NCBI GenBank assembly: GCA_018398805.1
Contig: JAGFBZ010000336.1
Location: 1 to 64,000 of the forward strand
DNA length: 64,000 nt
From: Hirundichthys speculiger
Taxonomy: Eukaryota > Chordata > Actinopteri > Beloniformes > Exocoetidae
Reading direction: 5' to 3'
Below, piece by piece: positions 44,343 through 57,018 of the stretch. Both the position numbers and the translations under genes were made by a program. The notes under the pieces were generated by a model. It was not told where the DNA came from. It saw only the letters and a program-made list of their open reading frames with translations, and did no database searches. Within the stretch, counting starts at the first letter, position 1. Every line of letters begins with the position of its first letter.

Positions 44343-46581
44343 AAATAGTTTGCATGATGAAAACCTCTAACACGCAAATCACTCACACTTTGACTAGATA
44401 TTACAGTATCCATAGCGGTCATTGTACTCAGCTTTAACTTCAGAGGTCGCGCTGCAATGTTCAACTCTCTGGCAAGGCCCTCCAGGATAAAAGTGGAATC
44501 ACTCTGTGTGTCAAGAAGAGCATAAGTAAGTAATTCTCTTTGTGGATTCGCAGTCGAAGACAAGACACTAAAACTGGAACGATGCTGGAAGTGGCTGAAG
44601 CATGCCGGGTCAGGGCGTGAGACATAACTTCACGCACTTCATTGTTCTCATTCTGTCCTGTGGCAACAACATTGGTCGTTCTTGCAGATCTTACTGAATT
44701 TTCTCTGTGCAAACATGTAGGATGACGTCCACCACAGGTATTACACACATGTCTTCTTTTACAGTCTTTAACCAAGTGACCCTTCCTTAAACAGCCAAAG
44801 CACAAATTATGTTCATAAATAAAAGTTCTCTTCTCATCCATAGACTTTAACCCAAAGGTTGGGCACTTAGCAACCCCATGATCATCATCTTTACAAAACA
44901 GGCAGGGTGACTTTGGAGTTGAACTCCCTGGCAATTCTGAACTGAAGTCATTCACCTCAGCACTGGTTTTAAACGTTTGAGCTCTTCTAGATAGCCTTTC
45001 ATCTGCTCGTTTCAAGCTTAACATTAATGGTGATGCAATAGGATTGCAAGCAATTCTGGCTTCCTTCCGTACAAACTCCGAGAAGCTCTGGAAACTTGGA
45101 TAATCACCGGATTGATCCAATTCTTCCACAACAATTCTGCTCCATCTGCGCACCAACCATTCTGGCAATTTTTGTAAAAGCTTATGATTTTCTTCACAGT
45201 CATTGAGGACAGACAGACCTTTAACATGAGGCATAGTTTCAGCGCAGCCAAGGAGGAAGTCAGCAAACTCTCTCAACGCTTTTGGATCATTAGCAGATAT
45301 CTTAGGCCATTTCATAAGTTTTTCTCTGAAGGCTCTCTGAATAACAAATGAACTGCCGTATCTATCCTCCAGCACCGCCCAGGCACCCTTATAAGCATCT
45401 TCAGAATTACGATAGAAGAATCCTTCAACGGCCTTGCGTGCCTCCCCTGCTAGATAACTCTTTAAATAAAGCATTTTTTCACTTACTGGGAGGGGCTTCT
45501 GATCTATCAGGGCCATGAAATATACTTTCCAGTCTACAAATTTTAAAGGGTCACCTGTAAACGTTGGCAACTCTGGGACAGGTAAACGACTTAAAACAAA
45601 TGAACTTGCTAATGCTTGACTTAACATGGTGTGTCCTGCACAACAGTGGTCTTCTCCGGAGTTGATCTTTGGGGTACTGCATGTTGTGGCTCAAAGGGCT
45701 GGGCTTGTGGATTAAGAAAAAGACGATATTCTGTATTTATACTCTGTTGAGTTTTACCAGTCTCTAGCTCAAAGTTGTCATATGCTCTCAAACGAGCCTC
45801 CGCAACCTTAACTTCACTCTCTGCTTTCAACTGTTGTGTAACTTTGATTTCTCCTCCTCCAATTTTAATTTCATTTCAGCCTCCCCCTTTTGCCTCTCTA
45901 CTAGCATCTGTGTTTCCTTTAATTTCCAGTCACTTTCCAATTTTTCAAGTTTGGCTTGTTGAGCCTGAATAGCATGAACAGATTTTGCTTGCTCCACCTT
46001 GGCTGCCAAATCTGCCTGTGCGTCCGCTCGCTTGCTGGAAGATGTAGAAACGCTGCTCAATCTGTCCTCATATTTCTCAGATGGCTGTGAAATTATTGTT
46101 TCAGTGTTTGTCCTCCCAAAGATGGATCCATATTCCTCTTACTCAGCTGGATTCTCACTCTTTCCTTTTCCAGGTGATCATTAAAATTTCCATCCACTGT
46201 TTCAAATCGTTTTTTTTAACAATGTCACACATCTCAGATGATAAAATGCTACATACATCCATTTTTTTAACAACATCTGGAACATTTGAATAACTGAGAC
46301 GAATTGATTCATAGCATTGGCACACTTTTATCATGATTAGTCTTGATACATCTCTCAATTCCTTCCAGGTCTTCAAACGAGCAGAAAGTCTTTAATTTAG
46401 TCCTTATTTCTTTAGCAGCAGATTTCCAGATCTCATATGCTTTGTTAAATGCTTTCTCCTTTTTTGCCAATTCCGTGTTTTGCAGCTCTTTGCCCTTTTC
46501 TGTTAAGGTTCGCTCGCGAGAGCTAGACCTCACAGATTGACTTATGGTGGGATTTTCTATTTCTGCAGGGGGCAGTGACAT
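44343..46581 (-). pseudogene. BEL/Pao gag-protease, block B copy (several frame breaks)
   Basis: Same content as 37694-39927. Here the frame is continuous from the DUF1759 domain through the zinc knuckles (44461-45627), where block A is broken. It is broken in the N-terminal coiled-coil part and in the protease (near 44560, 45625, 45830, 46140 and 46320), where block A is intact. Confidence 0.8.
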
Positions 46582-47093
46582 GTTGCTCTATATGACAAAT
46601 TGCTCAGGAGTGTATCTGAACTCCGATTTAGCAAGTCTTAACGTTTGACTCGTTTTTCAGATGCTTAAACCTCCATTCACATCAGGCATTTACAATTCTA
46701 AGGCAACCCAGTTAGAAACCATATTCCCAATAAAATGATTCTTTGTAAAATTCCAACCCCATACAACTTCAACATTTAACAAGTTATTTGATGATCTTAA
46801 GAGCACCTTAGACTTTTCATACTCATTTCAATTAAAACATTTGGGCAAGTGCGCTTGAAACCATTACTGACGCCCATTGCTTCAAATAATGCCACATTTA
46901 AATTTTCTACAAGTCCATTATTTGTGACGAGGCGGGCTGATAGTTCCACTCGCTTACACAGTTCAGTATCTTGGCGAGTGACTTTACCCCACAATTACCG
47001 CAGAGATCCTGAGCGTGGTGGCAGCGCCGCAGCTGAAGCTGATGATGGCTAATAAGCCCTCGCCGCCGGGTCCCATATAGCGTCGAGTTTCAC

Positions 47094-47713
47094 TGTAACA
47101 GTCCTTGGATTTAAGAAGAAAATCGCGGAGCTCGACTGATGCTTGATTTCTTTATTTTAACAAGCAGTCCTCATGGCACCGTGAAACTAAAACAAACACA
47201 TACAAACAATTCAATATACAATAGTCCATCAATAAAACAAAAAACACAGTTAACATACCTTGCTGCGCTCTTCCAAGGAATGTTAACTGCATGCGTGATT
47301 CTCAAAAAGGAAAATATTCCTCGACAAAATCTAATAAATAAACAAAGGCAAAATCGCCTTGTTAGGCACAAAATTCCAAACAAAACAAAAAAAAGAAAGA
47401 AACAAATACAACCAGCCAAACCAAAAAAAACACCCCTTACCCGGACTGAGCTGTTGCTGCTGCCCACTCCCCATGGACTCAAAGGACGCTCTCTCCGTGC
47501 GGTGCTGCAGCAACCGCACCTGTCCTAATGATTGCGCGTCCCACAGGAAGTGGGCAGCTGCCTTAAATGCTCAGGATGCGCAGCCAGGGATAAATGAATA
47601 ATCAAATCTCAAACTCAAACAACAATACAAACCCAATCCTCCCGAACATATTGCACTCTAAAATTTACATTTTATTTCCTAAATCCAATAAAATCCTTAT
47701 GCCGTCCGTTACA
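47094..47713 (-). repeat. BEL/Pao LTR, block B copy
   Basis: 620 bp, followed by TGACA (47714-47718) and the same flank as 41060-41493, which then continues into unique sequence. Confidence 0.9.
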
Positions 47714-48059
47714 TGACATGATAACGCTACCGTGGAAAGTTTAGAAAGGGTTGGCCTTAAAATAGAGGAACACTGCAGATTATTACCGACCCAAGAAAAC
47801 TTAACATTGCTGTGACTGATTAATAATTTTAGCTCAGTTCATTTGAAAATCATCCAAAGCAGGACAACAAGAACAGGTAGTTAAAGAGAAGATAAAAAAT
47901 AAAAATAAAAACCATGTATTCTAAAGGTCATCGCGATGGCACTGACTCGTGGCTGAATATTTACACGAAACAAACAAAGGGTCTTTACACTCCTTCATAT
48001 GCAAACTTGCATAAAGCTTTGAGGGAGTGAATGAAAGCATTCATATCAAACGACAGGAA

Positions 48060-48260
48060 ATATGGCCCTCTGAGCAGCCGTGGCTTCAGGGCTGCTTTGT
48101 TCACAGGAAACGCTCTGTAGGCACACATCAGCACCTTTAGCAAAGCTCGAACGCGCCAAAGTCTTGACCGCTCCTGTTGTTTGAGGGGCTGGTGTCGCTG
48201 TGGCTTTCCTGTAAGCCTTCGCTGATTACACGAAAAGCCTGATGTGGCGGAAAACGTCAC
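48060..48260. repeat. Diverged duplicated block near gene C
   Basis: Similar to 63500-63745 (GGGCTGCTTTGTT, CTGTTGTTTGAGGGGCT, TTTCCTGTAAG and GATGTGGCGG in the same order) and in part to 58150-58250. It lies about 1.9 kb beyond the 3' end of gene C. No coding function is evident. Confidence 0.55.
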
Positions 48261-48865
48261 TGTTCCTTTTCATCTTGAATTTCTAAAAATATAGACACAC
48301 ATGACAAACAAATATAGCAATGACAGATAAAAGCAAAGATAAATTCAGTGACCACGTTGGAGTTTCTCTGAAGGTTGTGCTTCCTGCAGAACCTTCTAAA
48401 TGTCATAGTTGAGCATCGTGGGGCATCAAGGTGCTGGAGATGGTTCCTGAGTTCGGAGGATGTTTTTTTCCACTTTTTTAAAAAAGTTTGCCAGTAAATT
48501 CAACAGGAGACCTGAGTGCTGCCATGACTGTGACAGCGCTTAGAATATTACTAAGAGATTGAATCCCAACTCTGAGTTTTATGTGGAGTTTCCATGTTCC
48601 TTTGTGCTGATGTGGGTTTTCTCCAAAAACATACATATTATTTGATTGGTCATTGTTAACTGCTTAATATCAAGAGCATGTGCAGGTGTTTGATTTGCCT
48701 CTATGTGGCCCTAACTTCTGACTTATCAAGTATTACCGAGTCATCTTTCTGTGTGACTCTTACTTGAACTTTCTGAATGTAATGAGGCCACTCATTTATT
48801 TCCTGCTGACTGTCTTTTCATGAGGTCACACAGCAGACGCTCCAGAGGTGGCACTCGTCTGAGTG

Positions 48866-48887
48866 CCCCCCCCCCCCCCCCCCCCCC
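48866..48887. repeat. Poly-C run
   Basis: 22 consecutive C, followed by further C-rich sequence. Confidence 0.9.
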
Positions 48888-48974
48888 ACCCTTGCCCCCC
48901 CCCACCAGTGCCCCCTATCAAGGGGTCGCGCCCCACTATTTAAGAAGGACTGTGACAAGTCCTTGAATCTCCAT

Positions 48975-49240
48975 TCAACTTTCAGTTCAAATTTATTTGC
49001 ATAGTGTCTATTGCAATACAAATTGTCTCTGGGGGCTTTTCAGAGACTGCAGTGCAAATATTATTAATGAAAGTAAACTTCCCCCCTACCGGGAGAAAAA
49101 CCTTTCGACCAGATAGTGGCAAGGACAAACTCACTAGTCGAGGAGGAAACCTCGAACAGGACCTGACTCATAAGGGGGGACCTTCCTGCTGAAGGCCAGG
49201 CAGGTAAAGGAAAGGAGAGGAGAGGCACAAATGTATTAGC
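48975..49240. repeat. Dispersed teleost repeat (unclassified)
   Basis: The order AGTTCAAATTTATTTGCATAG, GGCAAGGACAAACTC, GGAGGAAACCTCGAACAGGA matches a very common fish interspersed repeat whose copies contain GTGGCAAGGAAAAACTCCC and AGGAAGAAACCT. Class uncertain. Confidence 0.5.
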
Positions 49241-49976
49241 AATATTATTTCAGAAGAAAATATATATTAATGTAATTACATATATTTACATAGCAGTGTA
49301 CATTTGTACTCTGAAAGAAACTTTGCCATCACTGTGAACTGGGATTCTGACGTCTTTTGAGGCTTGATAGAAATCCGTTGGTCCGTCAGCACAGACTCAC
49401 AGGTCCCTGGTTGCCAGACATTGTCTTGAATCAAATGCTTTCATAAAACTGATAGCATGCAGTCACTCAGAAACTTTGATAAGAACTGCTTTGACTCTGA
49501 CGCTTTGAAACAGGTGAACAGAACGGCCCCATCTTTTACTCTCAGCGTGGCCTTTCCTTGTGCAAGATACAGACCAGGGACCAAGACATCAAGGCCGACG
49601 TCAGCAAAAGGTGGCTCCATCCTGAGGCTGTCTGAAGGAAGGTCAACCTTTTTTCTTTTTCTTTTTCTTTTTTTTAACTTCAGACAGACCTTCCTGTGAG
49701 CATGTGATGTGTTCAGAACTCAGGCTGCTCCCTCATCTTTCACCAGCAGTGATCCAGCATCCAGCAGCCTCCTCAGTAAAACTCCATCCCTGAACTGACT
49801 CAACACCAACGAGACAAATCTGACAGCCTCAGTCGAACACAAACGGGATACGTCATGGTGTTTACACAAAAATACATGAATTAATCAATTAAAAGAAAAA
49901 ACAAACCTGTTCTTGTGACAGAGTGCTCCCCTGAGAACATGTTCATGTGAGGCACAATACATGTTTGAAAACAAGC
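49241..49976. other. Intergenic DNA before gene C
   Basis: Nothing recognised beyond short homopolymer-rich tracts. Confidence 0.4.
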
Positions 49977-49982
49977 TTTATT
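49977..49982 (-). terminator. Polyadenylation signal of gene C
   Basis: AATAAA on the minus strand, 184 bp beyond the stop codon, about the same distance as in gene B. Confidence 0.6.
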
Positions 49983-50165
49983 TGAATCCAGAGACTCAAA
50001 AACTAAATAAAATACCACCTGTTCCAAAACTGTCTTGCAACAAAAGGAGGATGCCTGTTTTTCATTTGGTCTGATCTTTAAAAGTACAAAATAACTGACA
50101 ACAGTTATAAAAATGAACACTTCATCATGAACGTCTCAGCATCCCTCTGTGTGGAGTTTAAATCT

Positions 50166-52645
50166 CTACAGCGCAGAGGCGTTGATGGCAGAATACGCTC
50201 TGACGTCTGAACTCTGCGTCGTCCTCTTCCTGCTCGGTCTTTGCGGAGCCTCGTGGATTTCCAGGGCGGCGTAATACACGTCTTCACCCTGAAATTTAAC
50301 GTGAATTATTTAAGCGTCGTGACCACGTGGTCCTCCTGTAAACATGTTGTTAATTACCTGTGTTTGTCGTGGATGACTCCTCATGTTACATCTCTTTGGA
50401 TGATCTTGATGTTCTTTCGCTCCTGAAATAAAAATACTAAATCTTATACTTATATTAATATGTGGCACATCAAACGCACAACACTGGTCACACTAACAGC
50501 ATCATCAGAGGAGAGACAGCGATATAACAGGTACCTGTTTTCTGGCAGAGTCTGTAGACCAGAAGAGATGAGAGGAGAGAAGAGAGGAGGGAAACAGCTG
50601 GACACAGAGAGAAGAACAGCCTCCAGCAGGAACCACAGTCCTGCAGAGTCTGGTTCACGTCAGGAAACGGCTCCGAGGAGTCTAGATCAGACACAGAGAT
50701 GTGAACGAGTCAAAACCACTGAGTTCATTTTGTACCGCAGTAATTACACTGTTAAATATTGCACTGCACTAGATCTTTCATCTTCTCTTAAGCCTTGTGC
50801 CTTTAAAAAAAAAAAATAAAAAAAAAATAAAAAGATTATTTCAAATATCTAAGGTGCATGTGAACATGAAATATGTTCAGATTTGCCTTTACGAGGCCAC
50901 ACCTCTGGCCAAGAAAGAAATTAAAGGTGACATCAAACAAAAATAAAACAATTTTATCAAGTCTTAAATGATTAACAAATAAAAAATCCAATCATCACAC
51001 AATTCTGTTACTTTTGTTTTGGGCCACTGTGGTTTGAAAATGATTCACGGGACACTGTGACATCACAGACCCAGGTCAGAGTGGATTTATCCTGCCTCCC
51101 ACCAAACTTCTCATCCCGCTGCCTTTGCTGTAAGTTGGACACGGGTGTGTGTCGTATAAAGCTACTAAACTGACTTTACAGGAGGTACGATCTGGGGAAG
51201 AGTGGGTTGGAGCGAAGTCAACTGGTTCCACCGTCTCCAACTGGCTCAACTGGAACAGAACAGGCAGGACGTGCTGAAATGGGAGCTGTTGAACCAGTTT
51301 ACTGTGGAATTTTAACGTGATTATTTCTGACATTTTATGAATCCTTTCCAGTGAGGTGGAGCACATCTCTGGGGAGCATAAACATGGCTGTGAACAGCTT
51401 TGTTTCTAAATTGTTCAAAGGCCTCCATAAGAAAGACCAGTTCACACAGTTTCTGATGCCTCTGTAACGTGTTTGTCCACCCTCTCTGTGCTGTGTGAAA
51501 AACGTAACATTTCTTCTTGCCTCTGATGCACCTTTGTTCTGGTTTAAGAGCCTAACAGAGTCTACCTCCCCCCTCTTTCGCGGACCGTGATGGTAAACTG
51601 GTATTGTAGAAGATGCTGGCCTCATTAACAACTCAGATTCCTTCACGCTGCAGGAAATCACACGCTGATGTGAGCTGCAGGGTTTTGTAACATGACAGAT
51701 CCAGAGAATAAAACCATCATCTTTATCTCCACACAGTTTCACATCTTCCTGCATTTCCTGTTTTCTCAGAGGTGAATGAAACAAAGCTGTAAAACTGATT
51801 TCAGACGATAAGAGTTGTTAAGGAAGGTGCCGTATCGGATCCTAAACCAGCGGGGTTAGGGTTAGGGGTCAGGGTTACATACATTGGGTGATGTTTCCTT
51901 TTCCCTTTTTGACCTACATAGACTAGATTTAGTGCCTCAGTAAATAGCTTTAACCTTTAAGAACATCTGAAGTGTGATTCTTTAATGCAGCTGGCCGTGA
52001 ATATTAAAGATGATCATCTATTCCAGTAATTACATTTGCTGTAAATTCAATCACACTAAAAATAATTAAGGTAGAAGTACTTACTGACTGTGATTCTTTT
52101 TGTCATGTTGCTGTATCTGTAGATGATTTTTTCCGTGACATATTCTTTATCTTCCTTCTTTGACTCAGTAGTTCCACAATAGTAGATGCCTTCATCAGAA
52201 CGGCTGATGTTTGTGATCAACAGGTCATATGAATGAGAAGTAAAGTTCCTCACAAATTCAAAACGAGGAGGTGACTGAGGGTTAAACCAGCTGACGGGTT
52301 TTACATTCAGAACAAGAGGAGGCTGGTTCTCATGGGAGCAGTTCCTGTACCACACTATGAATCTTCCATTTTTCAGTCTGCAGTCACAGTAGAGGGTGAT
52401 GTTGTCTCCAGGTCTGACTTCGATCTCCGACGCTGCTCCAGCGATCCCATGACCGCTGCAGGGAACACCTCCTAGAACAGAAATACAGCTTTAAAAGCAC
52501 GTCACCAGCATACCTGGGTTTTCAGCTGCAGCTCTAATGAACAATATTAAAACTACAAGTTCCTGGAAATACTCATATAAATGTAAAAACCAAAAAAAGT
52601 CAAATTACCCAAGAAAACCAGCAGACAGATCTGCAGTCTGTCCAT
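50166..52645 (-). CDS. Gene C: single V-Ig-domain receptor with ITIM tail
   Basis: Exons 52609-52645, 52085-52471, 50535-50681, 50358-50422 and 50166-50288 join in phase (759 bp, 252 aa). Signal peptide MDRLQICLLVFLG; V domain about residues 27-141 with B-strand YCDC, WYRNCSHENQP and DEGIYYCG, plus N-glycosylation sites (NIT, NCS, NFT, NIS, NMT); stalk NSSEPFPDVNQTLQDCGSC; transmembrane about 163-184 followed by Arg; tail with VYYAAL, a canonical ITIM, and RAYSAI, where Arg replaces the -2 residue. The transmembrane and tail exons closely match gene B, while the Ig exon is nearly the same as gene D. Likely an inhibitory leukocyte receptor; ligand unknown. No disruptions were seen, and the lengths 37, 147 and 123 bp match gene B exactly. 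Confidence 0.85.
51853..51878. repeat. Short telomere-like TTAGGG run
   Basis: GGGGTTAGGGTTAGGGGTCAGGGTTA within the large intron of gene C. Too short to imply a fusion point. Confidence 0.5.
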
Positions 52646-52738
52646 GACTGAGGATGTCCTGAACATGAAAGCACTTTCACAGGTTTAACAAGCGGATGTT
52701 TAGAGCAACACTTTTCCATTGAAGGAGATGTAGCTGTT

Positions 52739-52748
52739 GATTGGCTGG
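52739..52748 (-). promoter_or_regulatory. CCAAT box of gene C
   Basis: GATTGGCTGG on the plus strand, 94 bp from the ATG. It is preceded by GAAGGAGATGTAGCTGTT, a block shared with B and D in slightly changed form. Confidence 0.7.
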
Positions 52749-52799
52749 CTGAATGGAAATCTTTTTTCTGTGGTGGGTGCAACCGTCTATGTGAACATG

Positions 52800-55693
52800 A
52801 GGGTTTTTGTGTTTAAGCAACTTTGTAAAATACCATGAAGATTGTGACATCACACCTTCTGCTCTGCAAATCTGTGGGAGACGGTCGTCTGACTGGATCG
52901 AGCGCATGTTTCCTTTGCCATCTCCCATCACAGAAACCAATACATATATATTGGTTTTTTTAATAAAATGTTTCAAACAGATTTGCAGTTCACTTTACGC
53001 TACTGCTCGACTAAAACTGGTCAGTTTGTGGTTGTCTTCTTGAGAAACCTTGAAAAAAAAAGCTATAGCTGTGAAGACAAAAGGATTTTCACCTGCTAAT
53101 ATGGAAAGTAACATTAAATCCAATAAATATCAGGTGAATGTTAATATATGGCAATGAAGCAGCAGTTACCCAAGAGAAGTGTGTTCAGAAAAGTAGAATT
53201 AAGATTCATGCATCACATTTGTCACATTTAGAATGAAATAGGCAGAATAAAATATCTGTTAAAAAAAAGAGTCTTTATTCAGGTCTTATCAGGTCTTTTC
53301 TTTAACTCTTTGGTTTATTCTTGTCTCAGTGGTTAAGCCATGCAAGTGTCAGTGGGAACATCTAGGACAATGAAACTGTAAAAGGCTCATTAACTCAGTT
53401 TGTTTCCTTCTGTGTGATCTGTTATGGCTGAGACCTCATACATTGGTGATTTTTTTTTTTAGATTTTTTACATTCTCATGACGTCCACTGGGCATCTAAA
53501 GGGTTGTGTATACTCTTGGAGCATTGTGTGGCAGTTCGCTTGTCGCAGGTATAGGCACTTATTTTTGATTTATGCCCAATTTTGAAGCGCGGTCTGCGCT
53601 ATGTTATTTTCACGCCACAACGCAAGAAGGACAGTCATGAACTAGCTAAATTTACTAAACTTATCTCTTGTGTTTTTCCACTTCCTCACCGTCTCGGCCG
53701 TATCCAGACCCACATTCATCGCTATCTCCCTCCATGAATTACTAGAATATGTGCTGTCTTTGTAGTGTGGAGAATGAGAATCGTAGATGTGGGTACTTCC
53801 TCATTTCTTCGATGATGCACTCTTTTCTACGCGGATATAGAATTGAGCAATCAGAGGCCTCCTTTCTCTCCTCCCTGCGACACTCTGCGGCACTGTCTGC
53901 GGTCACTTACAATTTTGGGGAGGTGCACCGGAGTGTCTGCGGAGGGTGGGGGGGGGCATCTGCGTTATCTGCGTCACACACGCAGACGACCTGATTTATG
54001 AGCATAAACCAGGCTTAAGTTCTTCTGCTGATTCCACTCTTTTAGGATCAGAAGTATCGTAAATTATGAGTGTACGATGTCAATCGTCATTTCATTTTTA
54101 TCTAACTCTCTAAATGCTCTCCAGCCACTTAAAAAGAGACATAAAGCGGTCTCTCGTTCATGTCGTCTCAGAGAACCAGCAGGTCCAGAAACACGTCCGT
54201 CCACCCTGACTCTTGCTTTGTTAGTAGTTTTTTTTCCCAGCCCTGTTAATTATTTTTATTTTTATTTATTTCCACTGTCGCCTCGTCTTTGTTCAGGAAT
54301 TGCACCGAAGTGAAGATTTGCTGCAATCTGTTGATGAATTGATACATTAAGTTTGAATCGTGACTCTGTTGAAGTGAATTTGATTGGAACTGAAAATAAA
54401 TTGAATGGTCTGGTCTCATGAACCGGTGGAGCTTCTACACTAAAAGCCTCACCTTTGGGCTCCATCTGGCGTGGAGGCATCGATCTCAGTCCTGCCACAT
54501 CAGCATTTTTTTTTTTAAACCACAAACTCTGTCAATCAGAGCAGTCCCACCAACAGCAGCACGGCATGCTTCAAAAGTGTCCTTAAAGCGACCCTCCCTC
54601 CCCTCCCCTCCACTCTGCTCTGCAAAAAGATAAACCACAAGTCTGTTTTGGCGTTCAGCCACAGATAAACCACATCAGTTTGCACAGAGCAGGTCGAGTT
54701 GGCAGGAAGTTAGAAACAACAATATAGTAAAGAACCAAGCGGCTTTTTAATATAAAAAAAAAAAACAGGAGAGAGTGCCAAGGATAAATAAATCAGAGGG
54801 TCTCTGAAAAGACTACATGTGAGGAGAGGTTCATGTTCAGAAGTTGAAAAGCATATTTTATCTGACACCACCATCTCTGGTTTAACCCCTAAACTTCTAA
54901 AGCACATTTGAGAAATTAAAGTGGGTGTGTTTGAGTTGAGTAGTGTTGCTTACTTTTTGTGAAAGGAAAGGAGGCACTTAATACACAACTACTTAATGTA
55001 TAAATGTCCCCTTTTTCTCTCCATGACATTTGTTTGTGTGTTAGAATACAGATATTCTCTGTCCACAGCTTTAACCCCTGGCTCCTACGTAGGCGTCAAC
55101 AGCGCTGCTGTACATTGACCTTGAAGGGGTGGGGGGTGTAATATCAAGCATGTCAATTTGAACTGCTTCATAAATATTGCTCACGCCAAAGATTGAGAAG
55201 GTTGAACCTTACGGTGTTTAATGTGAGCGTCAGCCAATCAGTTTGAGCCTATGGTGTCATAGTTTGGTTGGCTGGTGTCCCCCCCTCCCTCCCGTGTTTG
55301 TTTTCAGGGGCGGGTCCAGGCAGCGGTGAGCAGACGCACCTGAAACTTGTCTAGAGTCAACCCACCTGCTGAAATACTCTGGGTCTCCGCTCACTCGTCG
55401 CCAGAAAGTTACAGTTCATCCCACGGGAACTCACTCCGAGTGGATCTAGGCCTTTTAAACCTCTGACTACCTGTTTCTTTGAACCCAGGATCATCCTCTG
55501 CTCCAGTCTACTGCTGCCCCACCGGACCCGCCCTCCAGCAGACCCGCACCTCCTCCACCGTTTCCCCACCGGACTCCACCAATGCTCCTTCGCCTGGACG
55601 CTCAGCACCCCACTGCTTCCCTCGGTTGCCTCCCCCATCACCACCTGGCGTTTTCTTCCCCCTGGCCACACTCCTCAAGCTCACAGACTTTAA
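52800..55693. other. Intergenic DNA upstream of gene C
   Basis: About 53560-54015 has possible Harbinger-like ends (GATTTATGCCC on the left, TTATGAGCATAAACCAGGCTTA on the right), but they are weak. No exons were recognised. Confidence 0.4.
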
Positions 55694-56067
55694 ATAACCT
55701 TTCTGTCGTGTTCGGGTCAAATCTGACCGATTTCCTACTTCCATCAATCATAAATATTGTGTTTTACATTTGATTATCTCAGGGCCTTATGATATCCTCC
55801 ACACTAGGCATTTGAACATATATAATTGTTGATCACCATTTTCTCTGAATTTTGAGTAGTTTATTCAACTTTGTAACACCTGTGGTGTTCCCGGTCAAAA
55901 ATGACCACCATAGGAAATTAATGGGTGACCCTAGATTGTGTTCATCCATCAGATAGTACACATACACAAATACACCACCATACACACACACATACCACCC
56001 CGCATGAACCCTTTCAGACTGAACAAATTGGTGTCTCCTCTTCCCACCTCATTCCCGTGCTTATGTG

Positions 56068-56093
56068 CCCCCCCCCCCCCCCCCCCCCCCCCC
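56068..56093. repeat. Poly-C run inside the piggyBac-like element
   Basis: 26 consecutive C in CTTATGTGCC...CACATGAACC. A related copy with a short C run lies near 56198-56230. Confidence 0.9.
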
Positions 56094-56334
56094 ACATGAA
56101 CCACACTTTCCAAACTAAATGTATGACACTAACACTTGTTCCACATTTCAAAGTCAACAAGTAGGTGTTTGTTATGGGAACCGTCTCTTTCCAAGGCTTA
56201 TGTGCCCATCCCCCCACGTGAACCGCACTTTCCGATACAAAATGTATCATATCTTCTCAGAGACCCCTTATATATAGTTTTTTTGTGTGCATTGCCCTCA
56301 TTTTACTATAAACACATTGACTAGGCACCCGATC

Positions 56335-56654
56335 AGAATATTTCTTGTCAGAGAAGCTCTGGACCTTTTATTTCAACCTGATGAACAGGGGATTGAAGTT
56401 CAACCAGAAATAGAGGAGCATGTCTCAGAAATAGAGGACAACATCGATCCTGATTTTGATCCAGACCATTATGAGACCGACCAGTTAACAGATGGTGAGG
56501 AAGAGGCTCCAGAGGAAGACACACCTGAGGAAGAGGCACCTGTGATATTCCAGTCCAAGGATGATGGCAATTTGCTCTGGTATTCATCCACCCAGGAAAG
56601 AGGAGGCCAGCAAGAAAAGTCAGGATGCCACTCCAGTGAAGACACATGTGAAGA
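56335..56654 (+). pseudogene. piggyBac transposase N-terminal fragment
   Basis: About 105 codons. An acidic N-terminus (EIEDNIDPDFDPDHYETDQL, several EEEAP) is followed by FQSKDDGNLLWYSS, the conserved motif at the start of PGBD4/piggyBac transposases. The catalytic DDD domain is absent; coding runs into a 25-base poly-C (56655-56679) and then CA repeats. Confidence 0.7.
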
Positions 56655-57018
56655 CCCCCCCCCCCCCCCCCCCCCCCCCACCCCACACACACACCACACA
56701 CACACACATACAACATGTTGATGTTGTGTGAATTTGGTCACTGTTTTGATTTTTGTTACATTTTTTTACAATAAATGATAATTTTGTAATACAATTTACC
56801 ATTTCCGTGTCTTTCTGTGTCTATTTTTTGTATATACTGCAGTTATTCATGTAAACCAGTGGTCTGAGACATTGTTTACAGCCTAAAAAGGAGTTAAATA
56901 AAATTTGGTGGTGATCAGTAGTTTTTCTGTTAATGTAGGAGCAGTTAAAACAGGCCGGTCAAATTTGACCGGGAACACTAAAGTAAGGGGGGAGAAACGA
57001 ACACGACAGAAAGGATAA

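Larger units (their letters stand above)
41495..48147. repeat. Second copy (block B) of 34839-41493, probable assembly duplicate
   Basis: 6.65 kb nearly identical to block A. It includes part of the nested leader, its LTR (42500-44338), the BEL gag half, the BEL LTR (47094-47713), the TGACA duplication and 430 bp of flanking DNA. Differences are mostly 1-3 base indels in short repeats. Confidence 0.9.
55694..57018 (+). mobile_element. piggyBac-like transposon, internally deleted
   Basis: Inverted ends CCTTTCTGTCGTGTTCG (55698) and CGAACACGACAGAAAGG (ending 57014) are 17-bp perfect complements. They are flanked by ATAA on both sides (55694-55697 and 57015-57018). Additional inner repeats (GGTCAAATCTGACC, GGTCAAATTTGACCGG) are present. 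Only the start of a transposase remains. Confidence 0.8.

Noticed and set aside
51335..51784. 149-codon minus-strand open frame in the large intron of gene C
   Set aside because: No domain, signal or splice context recognised, and composition looks like chance in a stop-poor stretch.
51853..51878. Interstitial telomere repeat
   Set aside because: Only about three diverged units; not evidence of a chromosome fusion.
53560..54015. Possible second Harbinger element
   Set aside because: End motifs are weak and no target duplication was found.
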